The notes under the pieces were generated by a model. That model was given only the letters and a program-made list of their open reading frames with translations, made no database searches and was not told the DNA's origin. The position numbers and the translations under genes were made by a program. Below, piece by piece: positions 1 through 7,430 of a DNA stretch of 64,000 bases. Positions within the stretch are counted from its first letter, which is position 1; each line of letters starts with the position of its first letter. The stretch is from Corynebacterium phocae. Lineage in GTDB: Bacteria; Actinomycetota; Actinomycetes; Mycobacteriales; Mycobacteriaceae. The stretch spans positions 1-64,000 of the forward strand of contig NZ_VXKJ01000049.1 of NCBI RefSeq assembly GCF_008693075.1, written 5' to 3'.

Positions 1-108
1 CAGCCGCCGCCGGGCCACCAGCAGCAACCGCCGCCGCCGGACCACCAGCCGCCGCAGCACCCGCCGCAGCAGCACCCTGACCGGCAGCACCCGCCGCCGG
101 ACCACTAG
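1..108 (+). CDS. C-terminal tail of a proline/glutamine/histidine-rich protein (5' end outside window)
   Basis: The first frame is open from base 1 to a TAG at 106-108 and encodes 35 residues made almost only of Pro, Gln, His and Asp (QPPPGHQQQ, PPDHQPPQ and similar). Such tails are common at the ends of corynebacterial envelope and cytoskeletal proteins, but no domain is visible. The opposite strand is also open here with an Ala/Gly-rich translation. It lies directly after a minus-strand terminator and has no clear start, so the plus-strand reading is preferred. The identity of the protein is unknown. Confidence 0.4.
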   Translation, partial: QPPPGHQQQPPPPDHQPPQHPPQQHPDRQHPPPDH

Positions 109-154
109 CCGCAGCGTCACCGGCACCGGCAAGCCTAGCCAGCGCACACAAAAA

Positions 155-178
155 GGGCAGTAGGAAAACCTACTGCCC
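155..178 (-). terminator. Rho-independent terminator of the mycolyltransferase/cell-wall operon
   Basis: A perfect 10-bp stem (GGGCAGTAGG / CCTACTGCCC) closes a 4-base loop. On the minus strand it is followed by a run of five T residues (the A run at 150-154). It sits 25 bases past the stop of the mycolyltransferase gene. Confidence 0.8.
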
Positions 179-202
179 CACACGTGCGCGCCTAGAGGGC
201 TT

Positions 203-1240
203 TTACCACGCGTTCATAACGTCCAGCACCTGTTTCTTGGTCCGGACCAGCTGGTGGCCAAAGGTTGCCCAGTTGTGCTCACCCGTTGGCGGGTAGTCAC
301 TGGTAACACGGATCCCCATGGCACGAGCCTTTACTTCCCAGGCTTTGGTGGTCAACAAGGAGAAGATCTCAAGCGGAATCCCGGCCGCGTGGTGCTCCAG
401 GGCAATGTTGCGGTCAGCTGGTCCCGGAATGCCGGAGGCGGCGGAGATGTAAACGTCCGTGTTGCGCAGGCCCGGAATCTGGTACATGGGGTCTGATTCA
501 AACCGGCGCGGACTGAACAGGGAGCCGTACATGGCGTTGACGTTGAACCCGCCGGCGTCCCACAGCGCAAAGCGCATGAGGCTATGCGCACCGGGGAAGG
601 TGTAGTTCAGGTAACCCGAGTAAGACATGGCCTGGCGGAATTGGTCGGGGTGCTTGCCGGCCAAGGTGATGGCCGCAGACCCGCCCATGGACAATCCGAT
701 GATGGAGTTGTTGTTGCGCGCCACGCCAAAGTGCTGCTCCAGGTACGGCGGGAGCTCCTTGGTCAGGAAGGTCTCCCACTGGTACTTTACCGGCTGGCGG
801 TAGTCGTAGGTCGCGGGCCCTTCCCAGTCCATGTAGAAAGAAGCGGTGCCACCCACTGGCATGACCAGGGTGATGTTGTGGTCAGCGTAGACCTGCGCAG
901 CGTTGACGTCTTTGACCCAGGCGTTGGTCTCACGGGTAGCCCGCAGGCCGTCAAGCAGGTAGAGGCCGGCGTTGCCGCCGCGCTGCGCGGGCTGGATCTG
1001 GACCTGGATATTACGCCCCATGGAGGGGGACCAGACGTCACAGCGCTGAACCCAGTAGCCCACGCCGTCCCATTCGCAGGCCCCCGTGGAATCGGGCCGC
1101 AGCCAGTCGCGGTTGGCCGCACGGGCCTGCGGGGCCACCATCACGGCCAGGCCGAAGGCAAGAATAATGGCCACCGCAGCGGCAAGAATGCGCTGCGATC
1201 CACGGGCAGATACCATCGCAGCGGAAGAGAGATACGTCAT
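203..1240 (-). CDS. Secreted mycolyltransferase (antigen 85 / Cmt family)
   Basis: This 345-residue alpha/beta-hydrolase should transfer mycoloyl groups from trehalose monomycolate to arabinogalactan or to another trehalose monomycolate outside the membrane. A signal peptide covers residues 1-41 (hydrophobic 19-36, cleavage near ARA-A). The oxyanion-loop motif LLDGLR is at 95-100 and the nucleophile elbow GLSMGG at 182-187 (Ser184). Glu282 and His322 (GEHNW) fit the rest of the Ag85 triad. The ATG has a GGAGAAG ribosome site 6 bases upstream. It follows aftB on the same strand after 150 bases. Length is typical for short corynebacterial Cmt enzymes without the C-terminal LGFP repeats of Cop1. 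By position it probably corresponds to cmt2 of C. glutamicum. Confidence 0.9.
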   Translation of the reverse strand: MTYLSSAAMVSARGSQRILAAAVAIILAFGLAVMVAPQARAANRDWLRPDSTGACEWDGVGYWVQRCDVWSPSMGRNIQVQIQPAQRGGNAGLYLLDGLRATRETNAWVKDVNAAQVYADHNITLVMPVGGTASFYMDWEGPATYDYRQPVKYQWETFLTKELPPYLEQHFGVARNNNSIIGLSMGGSAAITLAGKHPDQFRQAMSYSGYLNYTFPGAHSLMRFALWDAGGFNVNAMYGSLFSPRRFESDPMYQIPGLRNTDVYISAASGIPGPADRNIALEHHAAGIPLEIFSLLTTKAWEVKARAMGIRVTSDYPPTGEHNWATFGHQLVRTKKQVLDVMNAW

Positions 1241-1341
1241 GCTTCTCCTTTTGGGGGTTGAAATGCCGGAATTAAAGTTACATTCTAATAACGGCTAGAT
1301 ATAGAGAATATTAGCCCACCAGGCAGCAAAAGTCCCGCCCG

Positions 1342-1360
1342 TGACACTCTTTCGGCAAAA
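1342..1360. repeat. Single copy of the linker sequence found in the 33.7-34.2 kb repeat array
   Basis: TGACACTCTTTCGGCAAAA is identical over 19 bases to 33778-33796 inside the 55-bp tandem array. Here it stands alone, without the CAGATTAG/CTAATCTG hairpin arms, in the gap between the mycolyltransferase start and the aftB stop. Its role is unknown. Confidence 0.6.
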
Positions 1361-1392
1361 GACCTCGGGATGCCGCGGTTAGCGAATGGGGT

Positions 1393-3099
1393 TTAGTTCA
1401 GGTATTCACGGGGGTCGCTGGAAAGCTCGAGTGTGCGGCCCTCGTTCAGCGACCAGAGGATGTTGTCCACAAAGCGCGCCGGCGTCAAAGGCGCGCGGTA
1501 AGTAGCAAAAAGCTCCTGGAATACTGGCGTTTCCAGCGCTTTCCTACACAGCTTGGCCTTGTCATGGTCAATCCATGGGGGCAGCTGGTCAATGTCCACG
1601 GCGGTGTCTGCTACCTGCCATTCGCGGGAAAGCAGCTTGTCGTGGCCTATTCTTCCGCCTTCAATGCGGGGCTGGCGCGCGGCCATGGGTGTGGCAAGCC
1701 CAATGTTGTCCAGTACGCGGATGTCCAAAGGTGAGAAAGCTGAGGACATGCCCATGTTGATGAAATAGAGGCTGGGCGGGCCCTGGAGACCGGGCTCGCG
1801 CGAGACTGTGAGCCAGGAGAATGTCCCGGTTTCGCGGTCTTCCAAGTACCGCAAGGCCACGGCCTCGCCGTTCCTTAGTTCGCCCAGGGCCGGCTCAAAG
1901 CCATTGAGCACCTGCGCGTCGCGGAAATCATCTGCGTACAGCGGGCCGTCGCCCGGATCGCGTTGGGTGGCGTAGGTCCAAAATTCTCGCTCGTCCACGA
2001 CGGTCACTTTTCCTTGGAAAAGCGCCCAGTCTGAGTTGTTTCCGCGGGCCACCACCACCAGCGCCCACGCAATAATTACTGCCGCGCAGGCCAGGAACGC
2101 GCGCGCCCGGGAGAGCGGCAGCACCAGGACGGGTAGCAACGCCGCGAAAAGCGGTAGCAACAACATGCGGCCGTGCATGAAGTCCCCGCCCACGCGGATG
2201 ACGTAGAGGGTGTGCAGCCCGGCCGCCACCAGCATTAGTATGCTGACAGTGAGCACGCTGCGTTGGGCGTGTAGGCGCAGCGCCCATCCGCCGGCCACAG
2301 CAATGAGCAGCAGGGGTAGCCATAGCCAGTACGGCCCCACCAGGTTTAGGACGTAGTGCATCCCCTGCCCCCAGGCGGAGTCACTGGCTGATTTGGCCAC
2401 CGCGGTGTGGGGGGTGAGCAGGCCATAGTAGCCCATGCGGAAGATTTGGTACCCGGCGGGCAGCGGCAGCGCCACGCCCAGCACGGCCAGGCGCCGGTTG
2501 CCGGTGAGCAAAAGCATAAGGCCCACGATGCCCCCGTAGAGCGCCAGCTCCGGACGTACCAGCCAGGAAACGCCGCACCAGAATGCCAGCCACAGCTCGA
2601 AGCGTTGCCCCTCCGCGCGCGCCCAGGCCAGCAGCAGTGCCCACAGGACCGCGAGGTAGAAGATGGACAGCCCCCATTCCAGCCCGGAGGTCATAAAGTC
2701 GCGCGCGGGGGGCAGGGCTAGGTAAATGAGCGCGCCGGCGGGGACGGTAACGGCGGTGTAGATCCGTGCGGTGGCCCACGAGCCCAGGGCGAGCGCGGCC
2801 ACGGATAGGCCCAGCGCTAGGGCCAGGGAGATGCTTTCTAGTTGGGCTCCGGTGAGCCGCTGCGTTGCGTAGATGAGGTATTGCCAGAGCGTGGAGGTGT
2901 TTGCTTCCACGCGCTCGCCGATGTTGAAGACGGGGCCGTTGCCCGCAATGAGGTTGCGGACGGTGCGCAGCACGATGAGCCCGTCATCGGACATCCACCG
3001 GCGGGTCCACCCGCCCCAAAACGCCAAAATACCAACAACTGCCGCCACCACGTAGGGGCCGGCTACCCGGGGGTTGCGGTATTCAGCGAGCTTAGACAT
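1393..3099 (-). CDS. aftB: Terminal beta-(1->2) arabinofuranosyltransferase AftB-like, GT-C membrane enzyme
   Basis: The 568-residue protein has about ten hydrophobic segments in its first 370 residues and a soluble extracytoplasmic C-terminal part, as in GT-C glycosyltransferases that use decaprenyl-phosphoryl-arabinose. An Asp pair sits just after the first membrane segment (RRWMSDDG, Asp38-Asp39), where the catalytic acidic motif of this family lies. AftB adds the last beta-linked arabinose on arabinogalactan, the residue that carries mycolic acids. It is directly downstream of ubiA, which makes the lipid precursor, and upstream of a mycolyltransferase. This is the order known around aftB in Corynebacterium and Mycobacterium, and the assignment leans on that context as well as on topology. 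Confidence 0.85.
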   Translation of the reverse strand: MSKLAEYRNPRVAGPYVVAAVVGILAFWGGWTRRWMSDDGLIVLRTVRNLIAGNGPVFNIGERVEANTSTLWQYLIYATQRLTGAQLESISLALALGLSVAALALGSWATARIYTAVTVPAGALIYLALPPARDFMTSGLEWGLSIFYLAVLWALLLAWARAEGQRFELWLAFWCGVSWLVRPELALYGGIVGLMLLLTGNRRLAVLGVALPLPAGYQIFRMGYYGLLTPHTAVAKSASDSAWGQGMHYVLNLVGPYWLWLPLLLIAVAGGWALRLHAQRSVLTVSILMLVAAGLHTLYVIRVGGDFMHGRMLLLPLFAALLPVLVLPLSRARAFLACAAVIIAWALVVVARGNNSDWALFQGKVTVVDEREFWTYATQRDPGDGPLYADDFRDAQVLNGFEPALGELRNGEAVALRYLEDRETGTFSWLTVSREPGLQGPPSLYFINMGMSSAFSPLDIRVLDNIGLATPMAARQPRIEGGRIGHDKLLSREWQVADTAVDIDQLPPWIDHDKAKLCRKALETPVFQELFATYRAPLTPARFVDNILWSLNEGRTLELSSDPREYLN

Positions 3100-3123
3100 A
3101 GTTCTTAAAAATCTAGCAGCTTA

Positions 3124-4116
3124 TTAGAAGAATGCCGGAATCACATAGGACGCGAGGATGATGCAAGCCATCCACAACAGCGCCAGGATTTGGAGCACGC
3201 GGTCCTCAAGCGCGATTTCGTCTGGGGCGCCGCCGTTACCGCGGTCAACGTCAGCGGCATAACGCAGGATGGCGATGGTAAACGGCACCATGGACACCTG
3301 GTACATCACCCCGGCTGGGCCTTCGGTGAGATTGGATAACTGAAAACCCCACAGTGAGTAGGACATGACCACTGCGGTGGCGGAAAGCGTCCACACAAAC
3401 CGCAGGTAGGTGTCCGTGTAGCCCTCCAAAGATTTCCGGATCTTGGCACCGGTGCGCTTGGCCAGCAAGATCTCCGAATAGCGTTTGCCGGAAGCCATAA
3501 ATAGGGAACCAAACGCCGCTACCAGCAAGAACCACTGGGATAGGACAATGCCTGCGGCCACGCCGCCGGCCATGGTGCGCAGCATGAAGCCGGAGGAGAC
3601 CAACGCGATATCAATGACCGGCATGTGTTTCCAGCCAAAGCAGTAGCCTAGCTGCAGCGTGATGTAGACGGCCATGACTACGGCCAGGGAAGTCCCGGCG
3701 GTAGCCAGCAAGGACAAGCCGATAGTGGCCGCAATCAGCGCCACGGCCATGACGTAGGCCAGCTTGATGGGCAGCATGCCGGAGGCTATTGGCCGGAAAC
3801 GTTTGGTGGGGTGCGCGCGGTCCGCGTCCACGTCCATGGCGTCGTTGATGAGGTAGATAGCCGACGCCGCGAGGCAGAAGACCACAAAGGCCAGGACCAC
3901 ATCTAGGACCACGCGGGAATGGAATAGCGTTTCCGCGCCGGCCGCTGCGGGGGCGGCCAGGACTAGGACGTTTTTAACCCATTGCTTGGGGCGCAGGGAT
4001 TTGACCATGGCGTCAGGAAGGTTTTTGGGCGGGGTGCGTTTGCGCCCGGTTTCTACGCCTTCGGTGTGCGGTTCCGAGTCCAGGACGCTGGGCGTGCCGG
4101 TATCCTCACGGTTCAT
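3124..4116 (-). CDS. ubiA: Decaprenyl-phosphate phosphoribosyltransferase (DPPR synthase, UbiA family)
   Basis: This 330-residue polytopic prenyltransferase joins decaprenyl phosphate to phosphoribosyl pyrophosphate, the first committed step to decaprenyl-phosphoryl-arabinose. The family motif NDxxDxxxD is at 91-99 (NDAMDVDAD), followed by HPTKRFRP at 102-109. About eight membrane segments follow. The frame is open further upstream, but the ATG at 4116 overlaps the stop of the PAP2 gene as ATGA, which marks translational coupling and decides the start. A hydrophilic N-terminal extension of about 35 residues precedes the first membrane helix. The next gene downstream is aftB. Confidence 0.92.
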   Translation of the reverse strand: MNREDTGTPSVLDSEPHTEGVETGRKRTPPKNLPDAMVKSLRPKQWVKNVLVLAAPAAAGAETLFHSRVVLDVVLAFVVFCLAASAIYLINDAMDVDADRAHPTKRFRPIASGMLPIKLAYVMAVALIAATIGLSLLATAGTSLAVVMAVYITLQLGYCFGWKHMPVIDIALVSSGFMLRTMAGGVAAGIVLSQWFLLVAAFGSLFMASGKRYSEILLAKRTGAKIRKSLEGYTDTYLRFVWTLSATAVVMSYSLWGFQLSNLTEGPAGVMYQVSMVPFTIAILRYAADVDRGNGGAPDEIALEDRVLQILALLWMACIILASYVIPAFF

Positions 4117-4649
4117 GCAGAGGCCTCCTCTAACCTGTAAATGATTTCTGCGGTGCCAACGCCCAGGGCGGAACCCAACGCGGTGTCGGTTGGGTAGTGT
4201 ACGCCCAGGACCATGCGTGAGCACATCATGACGGGAATGCCGGCCACGAAGGCGGGGTTTCCGGTCACCCGCGCGGCCGCCCAGAGGAAGGCGGCGGTGG
4301 AGGTGGAGTGCGAGGAAGGGAAGGAAAGCTTCGAGGGCGTGCTCACCCCCACGCGGACGTAAGAATAATCCGGGCGCCGGCGGCGCACAACGCGCTTTAT
4401 TACCACCGATGCCGCGTGAGCACTGAAGGCACTTAGGCCCACCGCCGCCCACTTCCGGGCGGCCCGCTCATCCGAGCGGGAAAAACGCTGGTACGCGTAC
4501 ACGGCGGCGGCGCTGCCCATCCAGCCCAGGGCGTGCTCGCCAAAGTGGCTCAGCCCGCGGGCGGTGGGCAGTACGCCGGGAACGTCGAAGGCGGCGTCCT
4601 GGATGCTTTCCAGGATTCGGGATTCCGCCACAGAGAGCTTACTGGGCAT
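4113..4649 (-). CDS. PAP2-family decaprenylphosphoryl-5-phosphoribose phosphatase
   Basis: The 178-residue membrane protein carries the three PAP2 phosphatase motifs: KxxxxxxRP at 85-93, PSSHS at 111-115, and SRMVLGVHYPTD at 144-155 with the catalytic His151. In this operon the natural substrate is decaprenylphosphoryl-5-phosphoribose, the UbiA product, as proposed for Rv3807c. The start overlaps the glfT2 stop by 11 bases and the stop overlaps the ubiA start by 4, so the three are translationally coupled. Confidence 0.88.
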   Translation of the reverse strand: MPSKLSVAESRILESIQDAAFDVPGVLPTARGLSHFGEHALGWMGSAAAVYAYQRFSRSDERAARKWAAVGLSAFSAHAASVVIKRVVRRRRPDYSYVRVGVSTPSKLSFPSSHSTSTAAFLWAAARVTGNPAFVAGIPVMMCSRMVLGVHYPTDTALGSALGVGTAEIIYRLEEASA

Positions 4650-6585
4650 CGAACACCTTCTTCCAGGACTGGCGGCTGGTTAGCTCCGGTAGGGCCGCGC
4701 GGTAGTCTTCCCGCAGCTCATCGAAGTCATCACCGATCTGCTCGAGCAACTCGAGAGTCTGGCGGATGAGGGACCCAGCGAGCGCGCGGTCGCGCTTGCG
4801 GAAGGCCACTCCGGTGCCGCCGGCGGTGGTCACGGTGGCGGAATCTACCCGCGCGAGGGTAAACCAGCGAGCTTCTTCCGGGGTGAGGTTAAGCTGCGGG
4901 GCTTCGTGGTGGGCCGGGTCTTCCTTGCTCACCAGGTGCTTGACCGCCTTTGCTAGCCACGGCAGCTTCTTTACTTTGCCCAAGCGCCCGCCGACGTTGC
5001 GGGTGGGCACGCCCGGCGCGCCAGTGGGGGCGGGGAGTTTGTCTGCGGACTCGATGATGACGGCGTCGGCGTACTCGCCGCGGATTTTGGCGATGCGTGG
5101 AAGCGAAGTCTCCAAAATCTCGAACAGGAAATCCGGCCCGGCCAGGAAGTCCCCCATAGCCTCAATCTGGATGGCCATGGTGGAATATTCCATGCACATC
5201 GCGTGCTTGAGGGTGGATTTGAAGATTGAGCGGATGATCTCCTTAGGGCTACCCTCGTGGTAGAGCGCGGCCACAATTAGGCGGTTGCGCAGGTGGAAAT
5301 ATGCCTGCCAGTCAATGGCGTCATCCTTATCAGCCCACGCCATGTGCCAGATGGCAGCACCTGGCCAGGTAACGGTGGGGAACCCGTGCTGGGCTGCGCG
5401 GAGAGAATACTCCGTGTCATCCCACTTGATAAACAGCGGCAGCGGCTGGCCGATAGTCTCCGCCACCACGCGCGGGAATAGGCACATCCACCAGCCGTTG
5501 TACTCCACGTCCACGCGGCGGTGCAGTGCGCGGGAGTCGTAGTTCTTCGGGTCCAGGCGAGACTGGGCGTCCCCGATAGCGCGCAGCGGGTACTTGGCAA
5601 AGTCATGGTCGTAGACCGCATGCGGGGCGGGGCCCCACATGAAGTCACTGCGGTTGACCTGTTCTCCGGTGGTACGCAGCTGGCTGCGCTCTTGCAGGTT
5701 AAGCATCTGCCCGCCCACGATGAATGGGCTTTCCGCATAGCGTGCTGCTTGCACCGCGCGGTAAATGGAGTCCGGCTCGATGGCAATGTCATCATCCATG
5801 TAAAGGATGTAGGGGGCGTCGGTGTTTTCTAGCGCCTCGTACATGATGCGGGAATACCCGCCCGATCCGCCCAGATTGCCCTGGCGGAATTCGCGGAAAC
5901 GCTCCCCCAGGTGCGCAACTGCCTCCGCGTAGCCCGGCTCATCCGCCGGGTGCTGGTTGCCTTGGTCGGGCATGAGGACGACGTCAATGATGTCATCTAC
6001 GAAGGGATCACTGCCTAGGGCGGTGAGCGCCGCGACGGCATCGGCAGGGCGGTTAAAGGTAGGGATTCCCACGGCAACCTTTTTTGGCTGCGCCGGGTAC
6101 TGGGTGCCATCGGGAAGCCGCTGCGGGGCGGGCGCGTGCGGGGAGCACCAGGCCGCGTCGGTGATGGTGGACTCCTTGATAGCAGAGACGTCAAACCACA
6201 GCAGGCCGCCGTCTTCGAAGTTGTTGAGCTTCAGCTCAAACTCGTGGTGGCCATCCGTCACGTGCTCGTGGCTAATGGCAATACGCTGGCCATCCTGCTT
6301 GGAGCGGAAGAAAGACAATGTGGCCTCACCTTCCACGTCCAGGGCAAGAATCACGGAGTTCAGCTGGGACCACCGGCGCCAGTAAGCGGCGGGGAAGGCG
6401 TTGAAATAGGTTTCAAACGAGGCCTCGGATCCGGCCGGAATGGTTACCTGCGTGCGGTCTTGCCAGCGCAGGCGGTCCTTATTCTGCTCAGACTCAAGAA
6501 GATACAGCGTGCGCACGTCGTTGGGCTCGCCGCGGCTAGGCAGCAAGATTCGCGCGAGTGGCTCATGGGCTTTGGGTGTAGTCAC
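4639..6585 (-). CDS. glfT2: Bifunctional galactofuranosyltransferase GlfT2
   Basis: This 648-residue GT2-family enzyme polymerises the beta-D-(1->5)/(1->6) galactan of the cell wall from UDP-galactofuranose at the inner face of the membrane. An N-terminal beta-barrel-like region (1-165) precedes the GT-A domain, which starts VAVGIPTFNRP (170-180). The DDD metal motif is at 264-266 (YMDDDIA). WWMCLFPR (364-371), KWDDTEYS (386-393, catalytic-base region) and IWHMAW (411-416) follow, and the C-terminal part is helical. The start is GTG with an AAGGAG site. Length matches the family (about 640). It heads the operon that runs on to PAP2 and ubiA. Glf, which supplies the donor sugar, lies at 34-35 kb. 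Confidence 0.95.
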   Translation of the reverse strand: MTTPKAHEPLARILLPSRGEPNDVRTLYLLESEQNKDRLRWQDRTQVTIPAGSEASFETYFNAFPAAYWRRWSQLNSVILALDVEGEATLSFFRSKQDGQRIAISHEHVTDGHHEFELKLNNFEDGGLLWFDVSAIKESTITDAAWCSPHAPAPQRLPDGTQYPAQPKKVAVGIPTFNRPADAVAALTALGSDPFVDDIIDVVLMPDQGNQHPADEPGYAEAVAHLGERFREFRQGNLGGSGGYSRIMYEALENTDAPYILYMDDDIAIEPDSIYRAVQAARYAESPFIVGGQMLNLQERSQLRTTGEQVNRSDFMWGPAPHAVYDHDFAKYPLRAIGDAQSRLDPKNYDSRALHRRVDVEYNGWWMCLFPRVVAETIGQPLPLFIKWDDTEYSLRAAQHGFPTVTWPGAAIWHMAWADKDDAIDWQAYFHLRNRLIVAALYHEGSPKEIIRSIFKSTLKHAMCMEYSTMAIQIEAMGDFLAGPDFLFEILETSLPRIAKIRGEYADAVIIESADKLPAPTGAPGVPTRNVGGRLGKVKKLPWLAKAVKHLVSKEDPAHHEAPQLNLTPEEARWFTLARVDSATVTTAGGTGVAFRKRDRALAGSLIRQTLELLEQIGDDFDELREDYRAALPELTSRQSWKKVFDAQ

Positions 6586-6856
6586 GATTCTCCTTTTATG
6601 CAGACTTCTCCTCCCCAGGGTAATAGCTAACCCGCCGCGGGGCTGAGTGCCACGGCGCGGGAGATTAGTTTTCCGGCGCTACCTGGCGGGCCCGGGGAGG
6701 GTGCTCGCCGCAGCGCTGCCGGGCGGTAGCCGACGCTATTTTGGGGTTTTCCAGCGCAGATGGGTTCCGCACATAGCGCAGAAATAGTATGCTGAAGGAA
6801 ACCATCTTCGTCTCTTGGTGGGAAACCACCACCCAAAAGTTTTTAAGGAACCCCAC

Positions 6857-7324
6857 GTGAAACGCTCTCTCATTTCAGCTACCACCGCCGTGGCGCTGGC
6901 CTCTACCGCCCTAGCAGCGCCCAGCGCCGGCGCTGTGACCATGAATATTCACGGCAACACCTGTAACTTCACCTTTAGCCAGGAAGAAAAATCCGTGGGC
7001 GGGGTTTACACCTGGGTGAGTAAGAAGCCCAAGGACCTGGCCAAATCAGACCACGCTGCCTTGAAATCCAACCGCGAGGTGCACGACTGGGGAGATCCCG
7101 CTAAACAACAAGTGGTCGACGAACTACTCGCCTCCTTCGAGGCCTGCACACAGGGCCGCAACTACGATAAATCGAACCCTTTCACGGAGCTTGAAAACCC
7201 CAAGAACGCTTCCGCCATTGCACTGTCCCTGATTGGAATTATCACCGTACTGGGGTTGGTAGCTATGTTTAACGGTCCGCAAATCCGGGATTTTGCGGCC
7301 AACAACCTAGGTATTCGCCTCTAA
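6857..7324 (+). CDS. Small secreted protein with C-terminal membrane anchor, function unknown
   Basis: The likely start is the GTG at 6857 (AAGGAA ribosome site 7 bases upstream), giving 155 residues; the in-frame ATG at 6815 lacks such a site and would bury the signal peptide. Residues 1-26 are a classic signal peptide ending PSAGA. The mature part has a Cys pair (GNTCNF and EACTQG) that could form one disulfide, and a Trp in YTWVSKK. A single membrane helix (about 117-137) is followed by a short tail ending NNLGIRL. That tail resembles the GIRLPF ends of the two propeller proteins at 17-22 kb. No known domain is recognised. Confidence 0.75.
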   Translation: MKRSLISATTAVALASTALAAPSAGAVTMNIHGNTCNFTFSQEEKSVGGVYTWVSKKPKDLAKSDHAALKSNREVHDWGDPAKQQVVDELLASFEACTQGRNYDKSNPFTELENPKNASAIALSLIGIITVLGLVAMFNGPQIRDFAANNLGIRL

Positions 7325-7331
7325 GGGCAAG

Positions 7332-7360
7332 CCCGCCCCGGCAGTAGGTTCCCGGGCGGG
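7332..7360 (+). terminator. Possible weak terminator after the small secreted protein
   Basis: CCCGCCC (7332-7338) pairs with GGGCGGG (7354-7360) around a 15-base loop, eight bases after the stop. Only a short T stretch follows (GATTT), so it may be leaky and allow read-through into the YhgE/Pip-type gene. Confidence 0.4.
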
Positions 7361-7430
7361 GATTTAGCTTTCCTTTCAAAAAGTTTTAAGATTGTTTGCG
7401 AAACAAAATAGACTGGGTGAAAGGAACCCC

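Noticed and set aside
1..150. Minus-strand Ala/Gly-rich frame at the window start
   Set aside because: It would begin just after a minus-strand terminator with no start codon or ribosome site. The plus-strand tail with a stop at 108 explains the bases better.
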